Shown here: in pieces, positions 26,675 through 37,415 of the stretch | How the letters are laid out: each line of letters begins with the position of its first letter | Numbering within the stretch: position 1 is the first letter of the stretch | Assembly: GCF_000379465.1 (NCBI RefSeq) | Contig: NZ_KB905403.1 | Location: forward strand, 124,181-188,180 | Direction of reading: 5' to 3' | Length of the DNA stretch: 64,000 bases | DNA from: Sciscionella marina DSM 45152 | Lineage (GTDB): Bacteria > Actinomycetota > Actinomycetes > Mycobacteriales > Pseudonocardiaceae | The notes under the pieces: generated by a model | What the model saw: the letters and a program-made list of their open reading frames with translations, nothing else | Told to the model about the DNA's origin: nothing | Databases searched by the model: none | Program-made: the position numbers and the translations under genes

Positions 26675-28132
26675 CAGACCGACGTGCTCGTGGTCGGTGG
26701 CGGACTGGTCGGGCTCACCGCGGCACTGGTACTGCGTCACCATGGGCTCGCGGTCACCCTGTTCGAACGCCGCACCGGAGCCTCCTCGCAGCCGAAGGCG
26801 CGCCGGGTGAACATGCGCACGATGGAGATCTTTCGCGAGCTCGGCCGCGCGGAACTGATCCGCGAAGCGGCGCGGGATCTGGCGGGCCATGACCGGATGG
26901 CCGCGGGCCGCACCCTCGCGGAGGCCGAGCTGCTTCCGTTGTGGCGCCCGGCGGACGACTCGGGAACCGCGATCGAACCCATTCTTGTGGAGCCAAGCCC
27001 CGAGCTGCCCTGCCTGATCGCGCAGGACCTGCTCGAACCGGTGCTGCGCGAGGCCGCGGTTCGGGACGGGGCGCGGGTGCGGTTCGGCACCGAGGTCGCC
27101 GGAGTCGTCCAGGACGCCGAATCGGTGACGGCCACGACCGATACCGGCGAACAGGTTCGGGCGCGCTATCTGATCGCGGCCGATGGCGCGCGCAGCCCGA
27201 TTCGGGAGGCGCTGGGCATCACGCGCTCCGGGCAGGGCGTGCTCGGCGAGCCGAACGTGAACGTGTATTTCACCGCGGATCTGCGGGAGCTGGTGCGGGA
27301 CAAGCCATTCAACCTCTGCCAGATCGAGCATCCGCAGGCCCGCGGCGGGCTCTGCTCGGTCGACGGGCGGTATCGCTGGGTGTTCATGGCCGCGGGCGGG
27401 GATACCGGGCGGGAGTGGCAGAGGGTGTTGGAGACCGCGATCGGCGCACCGCTTCCCGGCCTCGAGGTGCACAATGTCCTTGCCTGGCAAGCGGAAATGC
27501 GGGTGGCCGATCGGTATCGCGCGGGACGGGTCTTTCTGGCCGGGGATGCGGCGCACGTGATGCCGCCGTTCGCGGCGAGCGGGGCGAACACCGGGATCGC
27601 CGATGTGCACGATCTCGGCTGGCAGCTCGCCGCGGCCCTGCGCGGCAGGACCGGACCACTCGACGGTTACCACGCCGAACGGCATGCGGCGGGCTGGTTC
27701 ACCGCCGAGCAGTCCAGCATCCGCACCGTCAACCTGCGCGACGGTGTACCGAGTGGTGAAGGGCTCGCGCATCCCTATGTCCTTGCCTGCGGCGGATTCC
27801 AGTATCCGCTTCCCGGGATCACCGAAACCGAGCCGATCACCGAATTCGCGCCCACCGGCCGGATCGGGACCCGGATTCCGCATCGCTGGCTCGCCGAGGG
27901 GCGCTCCACCCTCGACCTCGCCGGGCCGGACTGGGCCCTCGCGGTCGCGGGTTCGCCGATTCCCTGGCAGGACTGTGGTTTTCCGGTGCACCAGGCAGAT
28001 GTCGATTTCCTCGAGCCCGGTGAGGCGGTGCTGCTGCGCCCGGACCAGGTCATCGCCTGGCGCGGTACCGATCCGCGACGGCTCACCGAACTTGCGGTCG
28101 CCGACGGTGTTTGCTTCACTACTGCGCAGTAA
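26657..28132 (+). CDS. FAD-dependent aromatic monooxygenase (PheA/TfdB family)
   Basis: 491 residues of class-A flavoprotein hydroxylase: the Rossmann motif GGGLVGLTAAL near 15, the DG motif AADGARSPIREAL near 175, and the GD motif FLAGDAAHVMPPFAASGANTG near 296. These enzymes hydroxylate phenolic or polyketide substrates with NAD(P)H and O2. The C-terminal thioredoxin-like region is short compared with the usual 530 or more residues, but conserved catalytic parts are intact. ATG at 26657 lies inside the TetR operator pair. Probable target of the divergent TetR repressor; substrate unknown. Confidence 0.88.
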   Translation: MNVQRTQTDVLVVGGGLVGLTAALVLRHHGLAVTLFERRTGASSQPKARRVNMRTMEIFRELGRAELIREAARDLAGHDRMAAGRTLAEAELLPLWRPADDSGTAIEPILVEPSPELPCLIAQDLLEPVLREAAVRDGARVRFGTEVAGVVQDAESVTATTDTGEQVRARYLIAADGARSPIREALGITRSGQGVLGEPNVNVYFTADLRELVRDKPFNLCQIEHPQARGGLCSVDGRYRWVFMAAGGDTGREWQRVLETAIGAPLPGLEVHNVLAWQAEMRVADRYRAGRVFLAGDAAHVMPPFAASGANTGIADVHDLGWQLAAALRGRTGPLDGYHAERHAAGWFTAEQSSIRTVNLRDGVPSGEGLAHPYVLACGGFQYPLPGITETEPITEFAPTGRIGTRIPHRWLAEGRSTLDLAGPDWALAVAGSPIPWQDCGFPVHQADVDFLEPGEAVLLRPDQVIAWRGTDPRRLTELAVADGVCFTTAQ

Positions 28133-28156
28133 TGCCCCCGCGATGAGGAGGCTCTT

Positions 28157-29704
28157 ATGCGCCGGTTGCGGGCAGTCGCGCTCGGAATATCGTTCGCCTT
28201 ACTCGGTTCGACGGCGGCCGCCGCGCCCAAAGTGCCGAGCGCGCCCGGGGTGGACACCAGCTATACGCAGATCACCGGCGCGGGCGGGGTGCGGCTCGGC
28301 GCGTTCGTGGTGACTCCGGAAAGCTCCGGCCCGCATCCGCTGATCGTCATGCCGGGCAGCTGGAGCGCGCCGAGCGCGGAGTATCTGCTCGGCGCGCAGC
28401 GGCTCGCGCGGTCCGGTGGGTACACGGTGATCAGCTATGCGGCACGCGGATTCGGCGACTCCGGAGGGCGGATCGAGGTCGCCGGTCCCGAGGATGTGAC
28501 GGATGCGAGCTCGGTGATCGACTGGGCGGTGGAGCACCGCAGCATCGGCAGGATCGGGATGGCCGGGATCTCCTACGGTGCGGGCATCAGCCTGCTCACC
28601 GCGGCCGCGGACAAGCGGGTGCACGCGGTCGGCGCGCTGAGTGGCTGGGCGGATCTCGGGGAATCCTTGTATGCCGACAAGACCGTGAATGTGCAGGCGG
28701 CGGAGTCGTTGCTCGCGCTCGGTCGGCTCACCGGACGGCCCGGAACCGCGCTGAAGTTCATCGAGGACAACTACCGTAAGGGCGACCTGAACACGGCGCT
28801 CGAGCTCGCTCCGGAGCGCTCGGTCTCGACCAAGGTGGACCAGCTGGACAAGGGCAAACCGGCGATCCTGCTCGCGAACTCCTTCGAGGATGGGATTTTC
28901 CCGCCCGGGCAGTACGTGGACTTCTTCAACCGGCTGCACACCCCGAAGCGGCTGATGCTGCAGCCGGGCGAGCACGGAACCGGTGAAGCCACCGGCGCGC
29001 TCGGCCTGCCGAACGAGGTCTGGTCGAACCTGACCCGCTGGTTCGACCACTACCTGCGCGGGGCAGGCAACGGGATCGACACCGAGAGCCCCGTGCAACT
29101 CAAACCGGCCAAGCAGGACGCGTACCGCGGCTATGCCTCCTGGGCGGCGACGCAAGGTGCCCAGCACCGGCAATATCTGAGCGCCCAAGGGATCGGGGCG
29201 GCACCCGCGTCCTGGAGCGAACGCATCGAGGCGGGTGTGCCGTCCCCGGCGGACAGCGGCACCCTCATCCTCAGCGGCGCCCTGCTCGGCTACCTGAAGG
29301 CCCCGGTCACCGCGCCGATCCCCGCGGTGTCCCGGAACAACGCGGGAGTGTGGTCGGCTGCACCGGTCGCCACCGACACCCCGGTCACCGGAACACCGCG
29401 CCTCGCGGTCACCGCGACCCCGAGCACCAGGGACACGACGCTGTTCGCCTACCTCTACGACACCGACGCGCACGGCAACGGGCAGCTGATCACGCACGAA
29501 CCCGTCACCATTCGCGGCGCCGAACCCGGTGCGCCGCAACGGATCGAGCTCGCGCTCGAGCCGATCTCCTGGACCGTCCCAGCCGGGCATCACCTCAGCC
29601 TCGTCGTGGACACCATGGACGGCCGGTACGCGAGCGCGGCCACCAAGGGCAGCACGGTCACGTTCGGTTCGAGCCCACAGCACCCGGCCACGCTCACCTA
29701 CTGA
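28157..29704 (+). CDS. Secreted alpha/beta hydrolase, X-Pro dipeptidyl-peptidase S15/CocE-like
   Basis: 515 residues with a cleavable Sec signal peptide (MRRLRAVALGISFALLGSTAAAA). The S15 catalytic domain has SWSAPSAEYLL, YAARGFGDSGG, the nucleophile elbow GISYGAG and downstream Asp and His candidates (FEDGIFPPGQ, PGEHGTGEA). The C-terminal 150 residues are a beta-rich X-Pro-dipeptidyl-peptidase C-domain. Likely an exported acyl-ester or peptide hydrolase. A GAGGAGG site precedes the ATG. The last 11 bp overlap the convergent UvrA-like gene. Confidence 0.87.
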   Translation: MRRLRAVALGISFALLGSTAAAAPKVPSAPGVDTSYTQITGAGGVRLGAFVVTPESSGPHPLIVMPGSWSAPSAEYLLGAQRLARSGGYTVISYAARGFGDSGGRIEVAGPEDVTDASSVIDWAVEHRSIGRIGMAGISYGAGISLLTAAADKRVHAVGALSGWADLGESLYADKTVNVQAAESLLALGRLTGRPGTALKFIEDNYRKGDLNTALELAPERSVSTKVDQLDKGKPAILLANSFEDGIFPPGQYVDFFNRLHTPKRLMLQPGEHGTGEATGALGLPNEVWSNLTRWFDHYLRGAGNGIDTESPVQLKPAKQDAYRGYASWAATQGAQHRQYLSAQGIGAAPASWSERIEAGVPSPADSGTLILSGALLGYLKAPVTAPIPAVSRNNAGVWSAAPVATDTPVTGTPRLAVTATPSTRDTTLFAYLYDTDAHGNGQLITHEPVTIRGAEPGAPQRIELALEPISWTVPAGHHLSLVVDTMDGRYASAATKGSTVTFGSSPQHPATLTY

Positions 29705-31946
29705 GCAGATAGCGGCCGGTCAGCGAGTTCGCGCAGTCGGCCACCGCGCGCGGGGTTCCGGTCGCCACGACCGTTCCGCCCTGCGCACCCGCACCCGGCC
29801 CGAGGTCGATGATCCAGTCGGCGCGCGCGATCACATCCAGGTTGTGCTCGATGACGATGACACTGGAACCCGCATCGAGCAGCAGGGTGAACAGCGCGAG
29901 CAGGCGCGCGATATCGGCGCGGTGCAAACCGGTGGTCGGCTCGTCGAACACATAGCGCCGCGGTTGGCCGTCGAGTTCGTCGGCGATCGCCAGCCGCTGC
30001 GCCTCGCCCCCGGAGAAGGTGTTCAACGGCTGGCCGATCGGCAGATAGTCCAGCCCGACATCGGTCAGCCGCTCGGCGATCGCGCACACCTTGGGATCCG
30101 GGAACTGTTCGGTGATCTCGGCAGCCGTCAGCTCGTGCAACTCGCCGATGTTCTTGCCGTGCACCCGATAGCGCAGCACCTCCGCGGCGAATCGGCGGCC
30201 ACCGCACTGTTCGCAGATGTTCGTGACGGGATCGAGGAAAGCCAGATCGGTGTAGACCACACCGAGGCCGGAACAGTTCGCACAGGCGCCCTTGGAGTTC
30301 GCCGAGAACAGCGCGGCTGAGACCCCGTGTTCGGCGGCGAAGATCGTGCGGATCCGGTCCAGCATTCCCGTGTAGCTGGCCATGTTCGACCGCCGGGAAC
30401 GGTGCACGCCCAACTGGTCGACGAAGTTCGCTCCGGGCAGGTACTCGCGCAGCAGTGTGGATTTTCCGGAACCGGCCACCCCGGTGACCGCGGTGAGCAC
30501 GCCGAGCGGGATGTCCACATCGATCGCGCGCAGATTGTGTTTCGCCGCCCCGCGAATGGCCACCCAGTCGAGCGGTTTCCGTGGTGAATCGTTGATTTCC
30601 GGGGCGCGCTGCAAGTGTTTCCCGGTCGGGCCAGTGGAATCGGTGAGCCCGGAAACCGGTCCCTGATACACCACCTGGCCGCCCGCGGATCCGTGCCCTG
30701 GCCCGATGTCCACCACATGGTCGGCTTGGGCGATGATGGCCGGATCGTGTTCTACGACGATGACGGTGTTCCCCTTGTCCCGCAGGGAACACAGCAGCTC
30801 ACCGGCCGCGTGGATGTCGTGCGGATGCAGCCCGATGCTCGGCTCGTCGAAGATGCAGGTCATATCGGTGAGGCTGCTGCCGAGATGGCGCACCATCTTC
30901 ACTCGCTGCGATTCGCCGCCGGACAGTGTCCCGGTCGCCCGGTCCATGCTCAGATAACCCAGTCCGATGGCGACGAGCCGGTCCACCTGCTCGATGGCCA
31001 CCTCGAGAATCGGGGCGGCGACCGGGGATTCGATAGCGCGCAGGAACCGCGCGAGTTCGACCGCCTCGAGCCGGTAGCACTCGGCGAGGTTCATCCCGCC
31101 GACCCTGCTGGACAACGCGGCCGCGGACAGCCGGGCACCCTGGCACTGTTCGCACACCCCAAGGCGCACAACGGATTCGAAGGCGGCCCTGGTCTTCCCG
31201 GACAGCGATTCGGGATCCTTGGGCAACCAGATGCGTTCGAAGCGCTGCAGCAGGCCCTCGTACTTGGTCGGCACCGGACCGCCCTGACTGGGCAGCTGCA
31301 CGGTGGCGTCCGCGCCGTACACGAACGCCTGCCATTCCTGTTCGGTGTAGCGCTCCAGCAGCTTGTCGTTGTCGAACAGCCCGGAATCGGCGAAGGTGCG
31401 CCACATCCAGCCGCCCACCCCGAAGGTCGGGAAAACGATCGCACCCTCGTTCAGCGAACGCGTCCGGTCCACGAGCCGGTCCAGATCCACGGTGCGCACC
31501 TCGCCGAGCCCCGAACAGCGCGGGCACATGCCTTCCGGATCGTTGAAGGAGAACAGGTTTGAGGCACCGAGGTACGGTTCACCCGCGCGGGACCACAACA
31601 GGCGCAGCAGCGCGGCGATATCGGTGATCGTGCCGACCGTGGAGCGCGAGTTCCCGGTGATCCGTTTCTGGTCGACCACGATCGCCGCGGACAGGTTCGT
31701 CAGCCGGTCCACGTCCGGACGGCCGTATTTCGGCAGCCGGTTGCGCACGAAGGTGCTGAAGGTCTCGCCGAGCTGACGCTGCGATTCGGCGGCGATCGTG
31801 TCGAAGACGAGCGAGGATTTGCCCGAACCGGAGACGCCGGTGACCACGGTGAGTTTCCGTTTCGGGATATCGACCGAGATATCGCGCAGGTTGTGCACCC
31901 GGGCCCCGCGTACCCGCAGGTATTCTGTCGTTTCGACCGCTGTCAT
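29694..31946 (-). CDS. UvrA-like ABC-class ATPase (drug-resistance/DrrC type)
   Basis: About 750 residues, roughly 200 fewer than housekeeping UvrA. Two ABC ATPase halves are present: Walker [10 protein letters not shown] (about 40) with signature [15 protein letters not shown], and Walker [10 protein letters not shown] with signature [15 protein letters not shown]. CxxC pairs CPRCSGLG and CANCSGLG form zinc modules. The UvrB-interacting insert is reduced, as in UvrA2/DrrC proteins that give resistance to DNA-intercalating drugs such as daunorubicin. Divergent from an MFS efflux gene, a pairing that suggests drug resistance. ATG at 31946, GTG at 31955 alternative. Confidence 0.87.
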   Translation of the reverse strand: MTAVETTEYLRVRGARVHNLRDISVDIPKRKLTVVTGVSGSGKSSLVFDTIAAESQRQLGETFSTFVRNRLPKYGRPDVDRLTNLSAAIVVDQKRITGNSRSTVGTITDIAALLRLLWSRAGEPYLGASNLFSFNDPEGMCPRCSGLGEVRTVDLDRLVDRTRSLNEGAIVFPTFGVGGWMWRTFADSGLFDNDKLLERYTEQEWQAFVYGADATVQLPSQGGPVPTKYEGLLQRFERIWLPKDPESLSGKTRAAFESVVRLGVCEQCQGARLSAAALSSRVGGMNLAECYRLEAVELARFLRAIESPVAAPILEVAIEQVDRLVAIGLGYLSMDRATGTLSGGESQRVKMVRHLGSSLTDMTCIFDEPSIGLHPHDIHAAGELLCSLRDKGNTVIVVEHDPAIIAQADHVVDIGPGHGSAGGQVVYQGPVSGLTDSTGPTGKHLQRAPEINDSPRKPLDWVAIRGAAKHNLRAIDVDIPLGVLTAVTGVAGSGKSTLLREYLPGANFVDQLGVHRSRRSNMASYTGMLDRIRTIFAAEHGVSAALFSANSKGACANCSGLGVVYTDLAFLDPVTNICEQCGGRRFAAEVLRYRVHGKNIGELHELTAAEITEQFPDPKVCAIAERLTDVGLDYLPIGQPLNTFSGGEAQRLAIADELDGQPRRYVFDEPTTGLHRADIARLLALFTLLLDAGSSVIVIEHNLDVIARADWIIDLGPGAGAQGGTVVATGTPRAVADCANSLTGRYLLSR

Positions 31947-32071
31947 GCCGGACACGCTATGCGGTCAACCGGCCAGTTTCCGGCCGCAATCGCGCGGAAA
32001 ATCGTACGCCACAACGCGATCCTCTTCGGTTAATCTGCTCTGTGCTCGTTCACCGTCGAACGGAGTTGGGG

Positions 32072-33331
32072 ATGACGACCAGGATCGCGCAGGACGCGGG
32101 CGTGACACGGCAGCAGTGGAAGTGGTCGGTACTCGCGGGGATGGCCTCCTATCTGGACGCGGGGTCCATCGTGGCACTCAGCGCGGGATTGACGCTGTAT
32201 CAGGCGGAGCTGGGGCTTTCCTCGACCGCGGTCGGCGCGCTGGCCGCGATCGGGCCGAACGCGATCGGCGCGGCCATCGGCTCGGTGATCGGTGGCCGGC
32301 TCGGGGATCGCTTGGGACGCAAGCGGATCTACAAGTACGATCTGCTCGTCTACGCGGCGGGGATCGCCTGCATCGCGCTCGCGGTGAACCCGGCGATGTT
32401 GTTCGCGGGCACCTTCGTGGTGGGGCTCGCGGTCGGTGCCGATGTGCCGACCTCGCTGGCGCTTGTCGGGGAGTTCTCCCCATCGCGGGCGCGGGCGCGG
32501 CTCATCGGTCTGACCCAGATCGCCTGGTACAGCGGGCCGATCGTGGTGCTTGCGCTGTCCTATGCGCTTTCCGGGCTCGGGCTGCTCGGCGTGCGGATCG
32601 TGTTCGCCCAGCTGTTCGTGGCCGCGCTGATCACCTGGGCGCTGCGGCGCGGCATGTCGGAATCCGCGCGCTGGCAGGAAGCTTCGCGTGGCGGGGTCGC
32701 CCGGATCCGGGCGCTGTTTCGCGGCAAGACCCTGCGCGCGCTGTCCTGGACGAGCGTGATCTATCTGTTCTGGGGGCTGGCCGCGGGTACCTATGGGATC
32801 TTCACCCCGTACATGGTTTCTTCGCTCGGCGCGGGCAGTCAGGCGACCGGGGTGGCGTTGTCCGGGGCGGGGTTCCTGATCGGGCTGATCGCGATCGGCG
32901 CGCTGTTCATGCCGTTCGCCGACCGGGGGCACGTGATACGCCGCCGGTTGTGGCTGATCGGCAGCATCCTGCAGGTGGCCGCGTTCGTGCTGGTGCTCGT
33001 GCTGCCGTTCACGATCCCGGTGATCATCGCGAACATCCTGCTGTTCTACGTGGGCAGCGCGCTCGCCGGGGAAGCCTTCTACAAGGTGTTCAGCCAGGAG
33101 CTGTTCCGCACCGAACTCCGCGGCACCGCGCAGGGGTTCACCTTCGGCCTCGCCCGGCTGCTGCTCGGGGTGTGGAGCCTGTTCGTACCGGTACTCGGGT
33201 CCGGTGGATTCACCCCGGTGGCCGCCCTGTTGCTGGTTTTCCTGGTGATCTCCGGGATCGCGGGATTCGTGTTCATGCCGGACACGGCGGGGAAATCACT
33301 CGAGCGGATCGCCGAGGAACGGTCGGGTTAA
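32072..33331 (+). CDS. MFS transporter (sugar-porter/metabolite type)
   Basis: About 419 residues with 12 predicted transmembrane helices. The loop motif [17 protein letters not shown] between TM2 and TM3 and a second in the middle ([17 protein letters not shown]) fit the sugar-porter/MFS_1 superfamily. Could be an uptake permease or drug-efflux pump; proximity to a divergent UvrA-like resistance gene (125-bp gap) favours efflux, as inference. The ATG at 32072 is preceded by GGAGTTGGGG; an upstream GTG at 32042 lacks such a site. Confidence 0.85.
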   Translation: MTTRIAQDAGVTRQQWKWSVLAGMASYLDAGSIVALSAGLTLYQAELGLSSTAVGALAAIGPNAIGAAIGSVIGGRLGDRLGRKRIYKYDLLVYAAGIACIALAVNPAMLFAGTFVVGLAVGADVPTSLALVGEFSPSRARARLIGLTQIAWYSGPIVVLALSYALSGLGLLGVRIVFAQLFVAALITWALRRGMSESARWQEASRGGVARIRALFRGKTLRALSWTSVIYLFWGLAAGTYGIFTPYMVSSLGAGSQATGVALSGAGFLIGLIAIGALFMPFADRGHVIRRRLWLIGSILQVAAFVLVLVLPFTIPVIIANILLFYVGSALAGEAFYKVFSQELFRTELRGTAQGFTFGLARLLLGVWSLFVPVLGSGGFTPVAALLLVFLVISGIAGFVFMPDTAGKSLERIAEERSG

Positions 33332-33408
33332 CCCAGCGTGCATTGACGAACGCGCTCCAGCACTCTAACCTACTCGCCGGTAACCAGCTCAGTGATGAGG
33401 TGATCGGC

Positions 33409-34650
33409 TTGTGGAAGAAGCTGCTCGCGGCCTGCACGGCCGCGGTCGCCGCGCTCGGCGTGTGTGCACTGCCTGCTGCGGCACAACAAGGCGATTTCTA
33501 CACCCCACCGGATCCGGTGCCCGCGGGCCACAATGGCGATCTCCTCCGCAGCGAACCGATGAACACCCTGCCGCCGAGCGGGGCGAAAACCACGCGGCTG
33601 ATGTACCACAGCACCGACGCCGCGGGGAAACCGATCGCGGTCACCGGAACGTATTTCGCGCCCAAAGCGCCGTGGAAGGGCAAGGGCGAGCGGCCACTCG
33701 TGGACCTCGCCGTCGGCACCATCGGCCAGGGGGATCAGTGTGCCCCCTCGAAGCTGTTCGAAAAGGGCATCAGCCTGGACGGACCGGGCGGGCCGATCGT
33801 GGAGTACGAGTGGCTGATGGTCGGCGCGATGCTCGCCAAGGGGTACGCCGTCGTGGTCACCGACTACGAAGGGCTCGGCACCCCGGGCACGCACACCTAT
33901 GTGAACCGGGCGGATGAGGCGCACGCGGTGCTCGACGCGGCCCGCGCGGTGCAACGACTGCCGGAAAGCGGTATCGGCAAGGACAACCCGATCGGCATGT
34001 GGGGCTACTCGCAGGGCGGTGGCGCGGTGGCCGCGGCCGCGGAATCGGCGCGCGAGTACGCGCCGGAGCTGGCCATCAAGGGCACCTATGCCGGTGCGCC
34101 GCCCGCGGATCTGCGCGCGACGCTGAAGACCATCGACGGCACGATCCTCAGCGGTGCCATCGGCTACGCGCTGAACGGGTTCGAGGCGCAGTACCCGGAG
34201 ATCAAACCCTTGGTGGACTCCGAAACCAACGCCAAGGGCAAGGAAATGCTCAATCGGGTCGGGCAGGAATGCGTTGTGGCCACCGGACTGAGCACCGGTT
34301 TCCAGAAGACCAAGGACTTCACGCGCACCGGGGAACCGCTGAGCGCGGTGCTCGACCGGTACCCGATCGCCAAGCAGATCCTGGACGAGCAGAAGATCGG
34401 CAACCGCGAACCGAACGCCCCGGTCATGCTGGCCTCCAACGTCAACGATGATCTGGTGCCCTATCCGCAGGTCGCGCAGCTCGCCAAGGACTGGAAGGCC
34501 AAGGGTGCCTCGGTGAAACTGGAGTCCGAACCGCTGCCGCCACTGTTCCCGGGCACCGCGCTCGGGCACATCGCCCCGTGGGTGATCGGTTCCCCGGTCG
34601 CGCTCGACTGGCTGGGCAAGCAGCTCACCGGATCAGGCGGGGCGGAGTAG
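33409..34650 (+). CDS. Secretory lipase (LIP family) with signal peptide
   Basis: About 413 residues; the frame opens with a TTG at 33409 behind GATGAGG, giving the signal peptide [31 protein letters not shown] at 33400 is an alternative. The mature part matches secretory/triacylglycerol lipases: [17 protein letters not shown], the nucleophile elbow [10 protein letters not shown], and an Asp/His region ([19 protein letters not shown]). Exported ester hydrolase acting on lipids or wall esters. Its end overlaps the convergent transporter gene by 18 bp. Confidence 0.85.
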   Translation: MWKKLLAACTAAVAALGVCALPAAAQQGDFYTPPDPVPAGHNGDLLRSEPMNTLPPSGAKTTRLMYHSTDAAGKPIAVTGTYFAPKAPWKGKGERPLVDLAVGTIGQGDQCAPSKLFEKGISLDGPGGPIVEYEWLMVGAMLAKGYAVVVTDYEGLGTPGTHTYVNRADEAHAVLDAARAVQRLPESGIGKDNPIGMWGYSQGGGAVAAAAESAREYAPELAIKGTYAGAPPADLRATLKTIDGTILSGAIGYALNGFEAQYPEIKPLVDSETNAKGKEMLNRVGQECVVATGLSTGFQKTKDFTRTGEPLSAVLDRYPIAKQILDEQKIGNREPNAPVMLASNVNDDLVPYPQVAQLAKDWKAKGASVKLESEPLPPLFPGTALGHIAPWVIGSPVALDWLGKQLTGSGGAE

Positions 34651-35757
34651 CTCGCCGCGCAGGCTCCCGCGCATCGTGCGGACCGCGACCACCGCCCAGG
34701 CGAACACCAGGAACACGTACAGCACAAGGGAAGCGTCGGCGAACAGCCCGGCGCCGGTGCGGGCGGCCAGTGCGCTCGAGCCGGTGACACAGGTGCCGAC
34801 CGGGAAGGTGAAGGCCCACCAGGTCAGCGCGAACGGCATACCGGAACGGAGGGTGCGGATCGTGACGGCGGCGGCGATCACCAGCCACAGCATGGCGAAG
34901 CCCCAGACCGGGATGCCGTAGAACCAGCCGAACACCTCGGCGGCCTTGCCATAGGGCGCGGGCAAGGCCGCCGGGGCTGCCTTGCCGAGCAGGTTCGCCG
35001 CGGTGACCGACTGGCCGAGCGGGCCGAGCACGATCCACATGGTCGGTACCGCCGTGGCCGCGGTCGTCTTGTGGTGCACCAGTTTCTGCCAGATCTGCGG
35101 GATCAGGCACAGGGTGGCGAACAGGCTGATGCCGAACATCGCGTAGCAGCCGAGCGTCATCGTGGTGCGCAGCCCCGGATCCGCGATGTGCGGGATGAGC
35201 GCAGCCCCGTTCGCCGCGGAGACCATCGGCGGGACCACCGGCATCAGCCAGCCGCCGAACGCGGCATCGGGCGCGATCCGGTGCGAGGTCATCATCTTGT
35301 ACGGGATCCAGGCCGCGGTGAACAGGCCGAACACGGTGCCCGCGGTCCAGAGCACGTAGTCGATGGTCAGTCCAGCGGAAGTGCCGAGGATGCCGCTGCC
35401 GATCGAGAGCGCGCCCGCGCCGACGGTCATCAGCGCCATCGGCGGGGCGCCCCAGAACTGTGCGGCGACCGGATTCGCCGCATGCCCGCGCGCCCGGTCG
35501 GTGTGCCGCACCCAGTGCACGACGGTCGCGAACAGCAGCGCGAGCAGCATGACCGTGGCGAACACCCACACCACGGTCGCCGGAACCCGCAGGGCCGCAT
35601 TCCAGTGCGGAAGCGTGGCCGCCGCGTTCGCCACGATCCCGGTGCCCATGATCGAGGCGTACCAATTGGGCCCGATATTGGCGAACAGTTCGCGTGGGCG
35701 ACCGAGTTCACGGAACAGGACCGGTTCCGGCGGCGTGCGTTCGGCGAGAGAGGTCAT
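34633..35757 (-). CDS. TDT-family transporter (TehA/Mae1/SsuE-like)
   Basis: 374 residues with about ten transmembrane helices, starting after a short cytoplasmic leader ([31 protein letters not shown]), which is the signature start of the tellurite-resistance/dicarboxylate transporter family. Transports anions such as C4-dicarboxylate, sulfite or tellurite-related species. The ATG at 35757 was chosen; a longer open frame upstream overlaps the LysR gene. Divergent from that LysR regulator, which probably controls it. Confidence 0.87.
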   Translation of the reverse strand: MTSLAERTPPEPVLFRELGRPRELFANIGPNWYASIMGTGIVANAAATLPHWNAALRVPATVVWVFATVMLLALLFATVVHWVRHTDRARGHAANPVAAQFWGAPPMALMTVGAGALSIGSGILGTSAGLTIDYVLWTAGTVFGLFTAAWIPYKMMTSHRIAPDAAFGGWLMPVVPPMVSAANGAALIPHIADPGLRTTMTLGCYAMFGISLFATLCLIPQIWQKLVHHKTTAATAVPTMWIVLGPLGQSVTAANLLGKAAPAALPAPYGKAAEVFGWFYGIPVWGFAMLWLVIAAAVTIRTLRSGMPFALTWWAFTFPVGTCVTGSSALAARTGAGLFADASLVLYVFLVFAWAVVAVRTMRGSLRGELLRPA

Positions 35758-35773
35758 GCGAGGCGGTCCTTCC

Positions 35774-35870
35774 GGAGCATCGCAGCGAGCGCCAGCGAGC
35801 GAATCTGCGAAGGCGCCGATCGAGTGAGGATACGAGGGAGCGCTAGCGACTGAGGCCCGGAGCGAGTGAG
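35774..35870. repeat. GAGCGAG-type low-complexity intergenic repeat (copy A)
   Basis: The gap between the TDT and LysR genes holds a run of GCGAGCG/GAGTGAG words. Its first 29 bp (35774-35802, starting GGAGCATCGCAGCGAGC) match 25 of 29 positions of the spacer inside the hadA-hadB gap at 54881-54909. It looks like a dispersed small repeat of this genome. Confidence 0.5.
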
Positions 35871-35994
35871 AAGTCGAGCCAACGTCGGAGCGCACGGAGG
35901 GCCGCATCGGGTCAACAGGGTCATGCTTCAAGGGTTGCCGCGTGGCGGGCACCCCGGTAGACGGTTCCGCACTCGACATCCATAATCTGTGGTT

Positions 35995-36909
35995 ATGACT
36001 GAGCCACTTCCGCCACGGGTGGCGGACCTGACCGGATACGACCTCCTGTTGTCCCTGGCCAGGCTCGGCAGTATCGGGGCGGCGGCGCGCGCCCACGGGA
36101 TCTCCCAGCCCGCGGCGAGTGCGCGGATCCGCCGGCTCGAGGCGCAGCTCGGGGTGCCGCTGGTGGAACGCACCGCGCGCGGTTCGAACCTGACCGCGCG
36201 CGGCGGGCTGGTCGTCGACTGGGCCCGGCCGGTGATCGCCGCGGCCGCCGATCTGGAGGCGGGAATCGCCGCGCTGCGCGATGAACACGACACCCACCTG
36301 CGGGTCGCGGCGAGCCTCACGGTGGCCGAGTACCTGTTGCCCGGCTGGCTGCTCCGGTTGCGTGCGCGGCATCCGGGCACCGCGGTCGCACTGGTCTCGG
36401 CGAACTCCTCCGGGGTGATCGAGGCGGTGCAGTCCGGTTCGGTGGAGCTCGGTTTCGTGGAGGGGCGCTCGGTGCCCTCCGGGCTGCGTTCGCGCACCGT
36501 GGCCCGCGATGAGCTGGTGCTGGTCGTGGCGCCCGGTCACCCGTGGGCACGGCGGCGCGGCGTGGAGGGTGCCCGGCTCGCCGCGACTGCGCTGGTCACC
36601 AGGGAACGCGGATCGGGAACCCGGGAGGTGCTGGCCGGGGCACTGCGCGCGGGCGGGGTGGACGCGCTCGCCGAACCGTTGCTCGAACTGTCCTCGACCA
36701 CCGCGATCAAATCCTCGGTGGCCGCGGGGGCGGGTCCCGCGGTGCTGTCCGCCCGCACCGTCGCCGGTGAACTACAGGCGGGAACCTTGGTCCGGGTCCC
36801 CGTCGCCGGGGTGGACCTGACCCGCCCGCTGCGCGCGATCTGGCCCGCCGGGCAGACCCCGCGCGGTCCGGCGCGTGATCTGCTCGCGATCGCCGAACGG
36901 GAACGCTGA
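35995..36909 (+). CDS. LysR-family transcriptional regulator
   Basis: 304 residues: N-terminal LysR winged helix (LLLSLARLGSIGAAARAHGISQPAASARIRRLEAQLGVPL, about 15-55) and a periplasmic-binding-fold ligand domain (LRVAASLTVAEYLLPGW onward; AVALVSANSSGVIEAV; GLRSRTVARDELVLVVAPGHPW). The recognition motif of sulfur/sulfite regulators is not assignable. It is divergent from the TDT transporter with a 237-bp gap and likely activates it. ATG at 35995 preferred over GTG 35989. Confidence 0.88.
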   Translation: MTEPLPPRVADLTGYDLLLSLARLGSIGAAARAHGISQPAASARIRRLEAQLGVPLVERTARGSNLTARGGLVVDWARPVIAAAADLEAGIAALRDEHDTHLRVAASLTVAEYLLPGWLLRLRARHPGTAVALVSANSSGVIEAVQSGSVELGFVEGRSVPSGLRSRTVARDELVLVVAPGHPWARRRGVEGARLAATALVTRERGSGTREVLAGALRAGGVDALAEPLLELSSTTAIKSSVAAGAGPAVLSARTVAGELQAGTLVRVPVAGVDLTRPLRAIWPAGQTPRGPARDLLAIAERER

Positions 36910-37055
36910 TTCCGTTCGGTGGGCTGGTTCCGTTGTACCGGAAGGACATGTCCCGTCCGGCGCCGGAACTGGGCACCTCGCAGACCGCCATGCACGGCCG
37001 CTACCACCTCGAGCAGGTGCGCCCGCACGCTGTCCGCGCCCGGCACACTGGCCGG

Positions 37056-37415
37056 TCAACGCGGCGGCCAGGCGCGGCTCATGGCGCGGAACACCGGATC
37101 GAGCACTTCGGCGGGGCGCAGGAAGACGTCGACCCGCTCGATCGTGTTTCCGTCGAAGGTGAGGATTTCGCTTGCCTCGACCGTGGTTCCGTCGAGCTGC
37201 GCGTGCCAGAGCAGTGCGGCCCGTGGCGCCTCGCCGAGCACCGTGTCCACGGCGAGCCGTTCGAACACCGCTGTCCGCGCGCGGTAGACCTGCCCGATCG
37301 CCTCGGCTTCCCACGTGCTGAACGGGCTGCGGAACACGATGTCCGTACCGAGCATGGCGAGCAGCCGCTCGGTGTCGTTGGCGGCCAGTGCCCTGGCGTA
37401 CTCGTGCGCGCTCAT
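37056..37415 (-). CDS. SnoaL/NTF2-like protein
   Basis: 119 residues of the cone-shaped NTF2 fold: starting SAHEYARALAANDTERLLAMLGTDIVFRSPFSTWEAEAIG, ending IERVDVFLRPAEVLD. Such proteins are small cyclases, isomerases or ligand carriers. The ATG overlaps the nitronate monooxygenase stop (ATGA), so the two proteins probably act together. It may only bind the substrate; no catalytic Asp could be assigned. Confidence 0.8.
   Translation of the reverse strand: MSAHEYARALAANDTERLLAMLGTDIVFRSPFSTWEAEAIGQVYRARTAVFERLAVDTVLGEAPRAALLWHAQLDGTTVEASEILTFDGNTIERVDVFLRPAEVLDPVFRAMSRAWPPR

Noticed and set aside
31798-33408. N-terminal extension of the secretory lipase frame
   Set aside because: It overlaps the UvrA-like and MFS genes in another frame. 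The signal peptide and ribosome site place the start at the TTG 33409.
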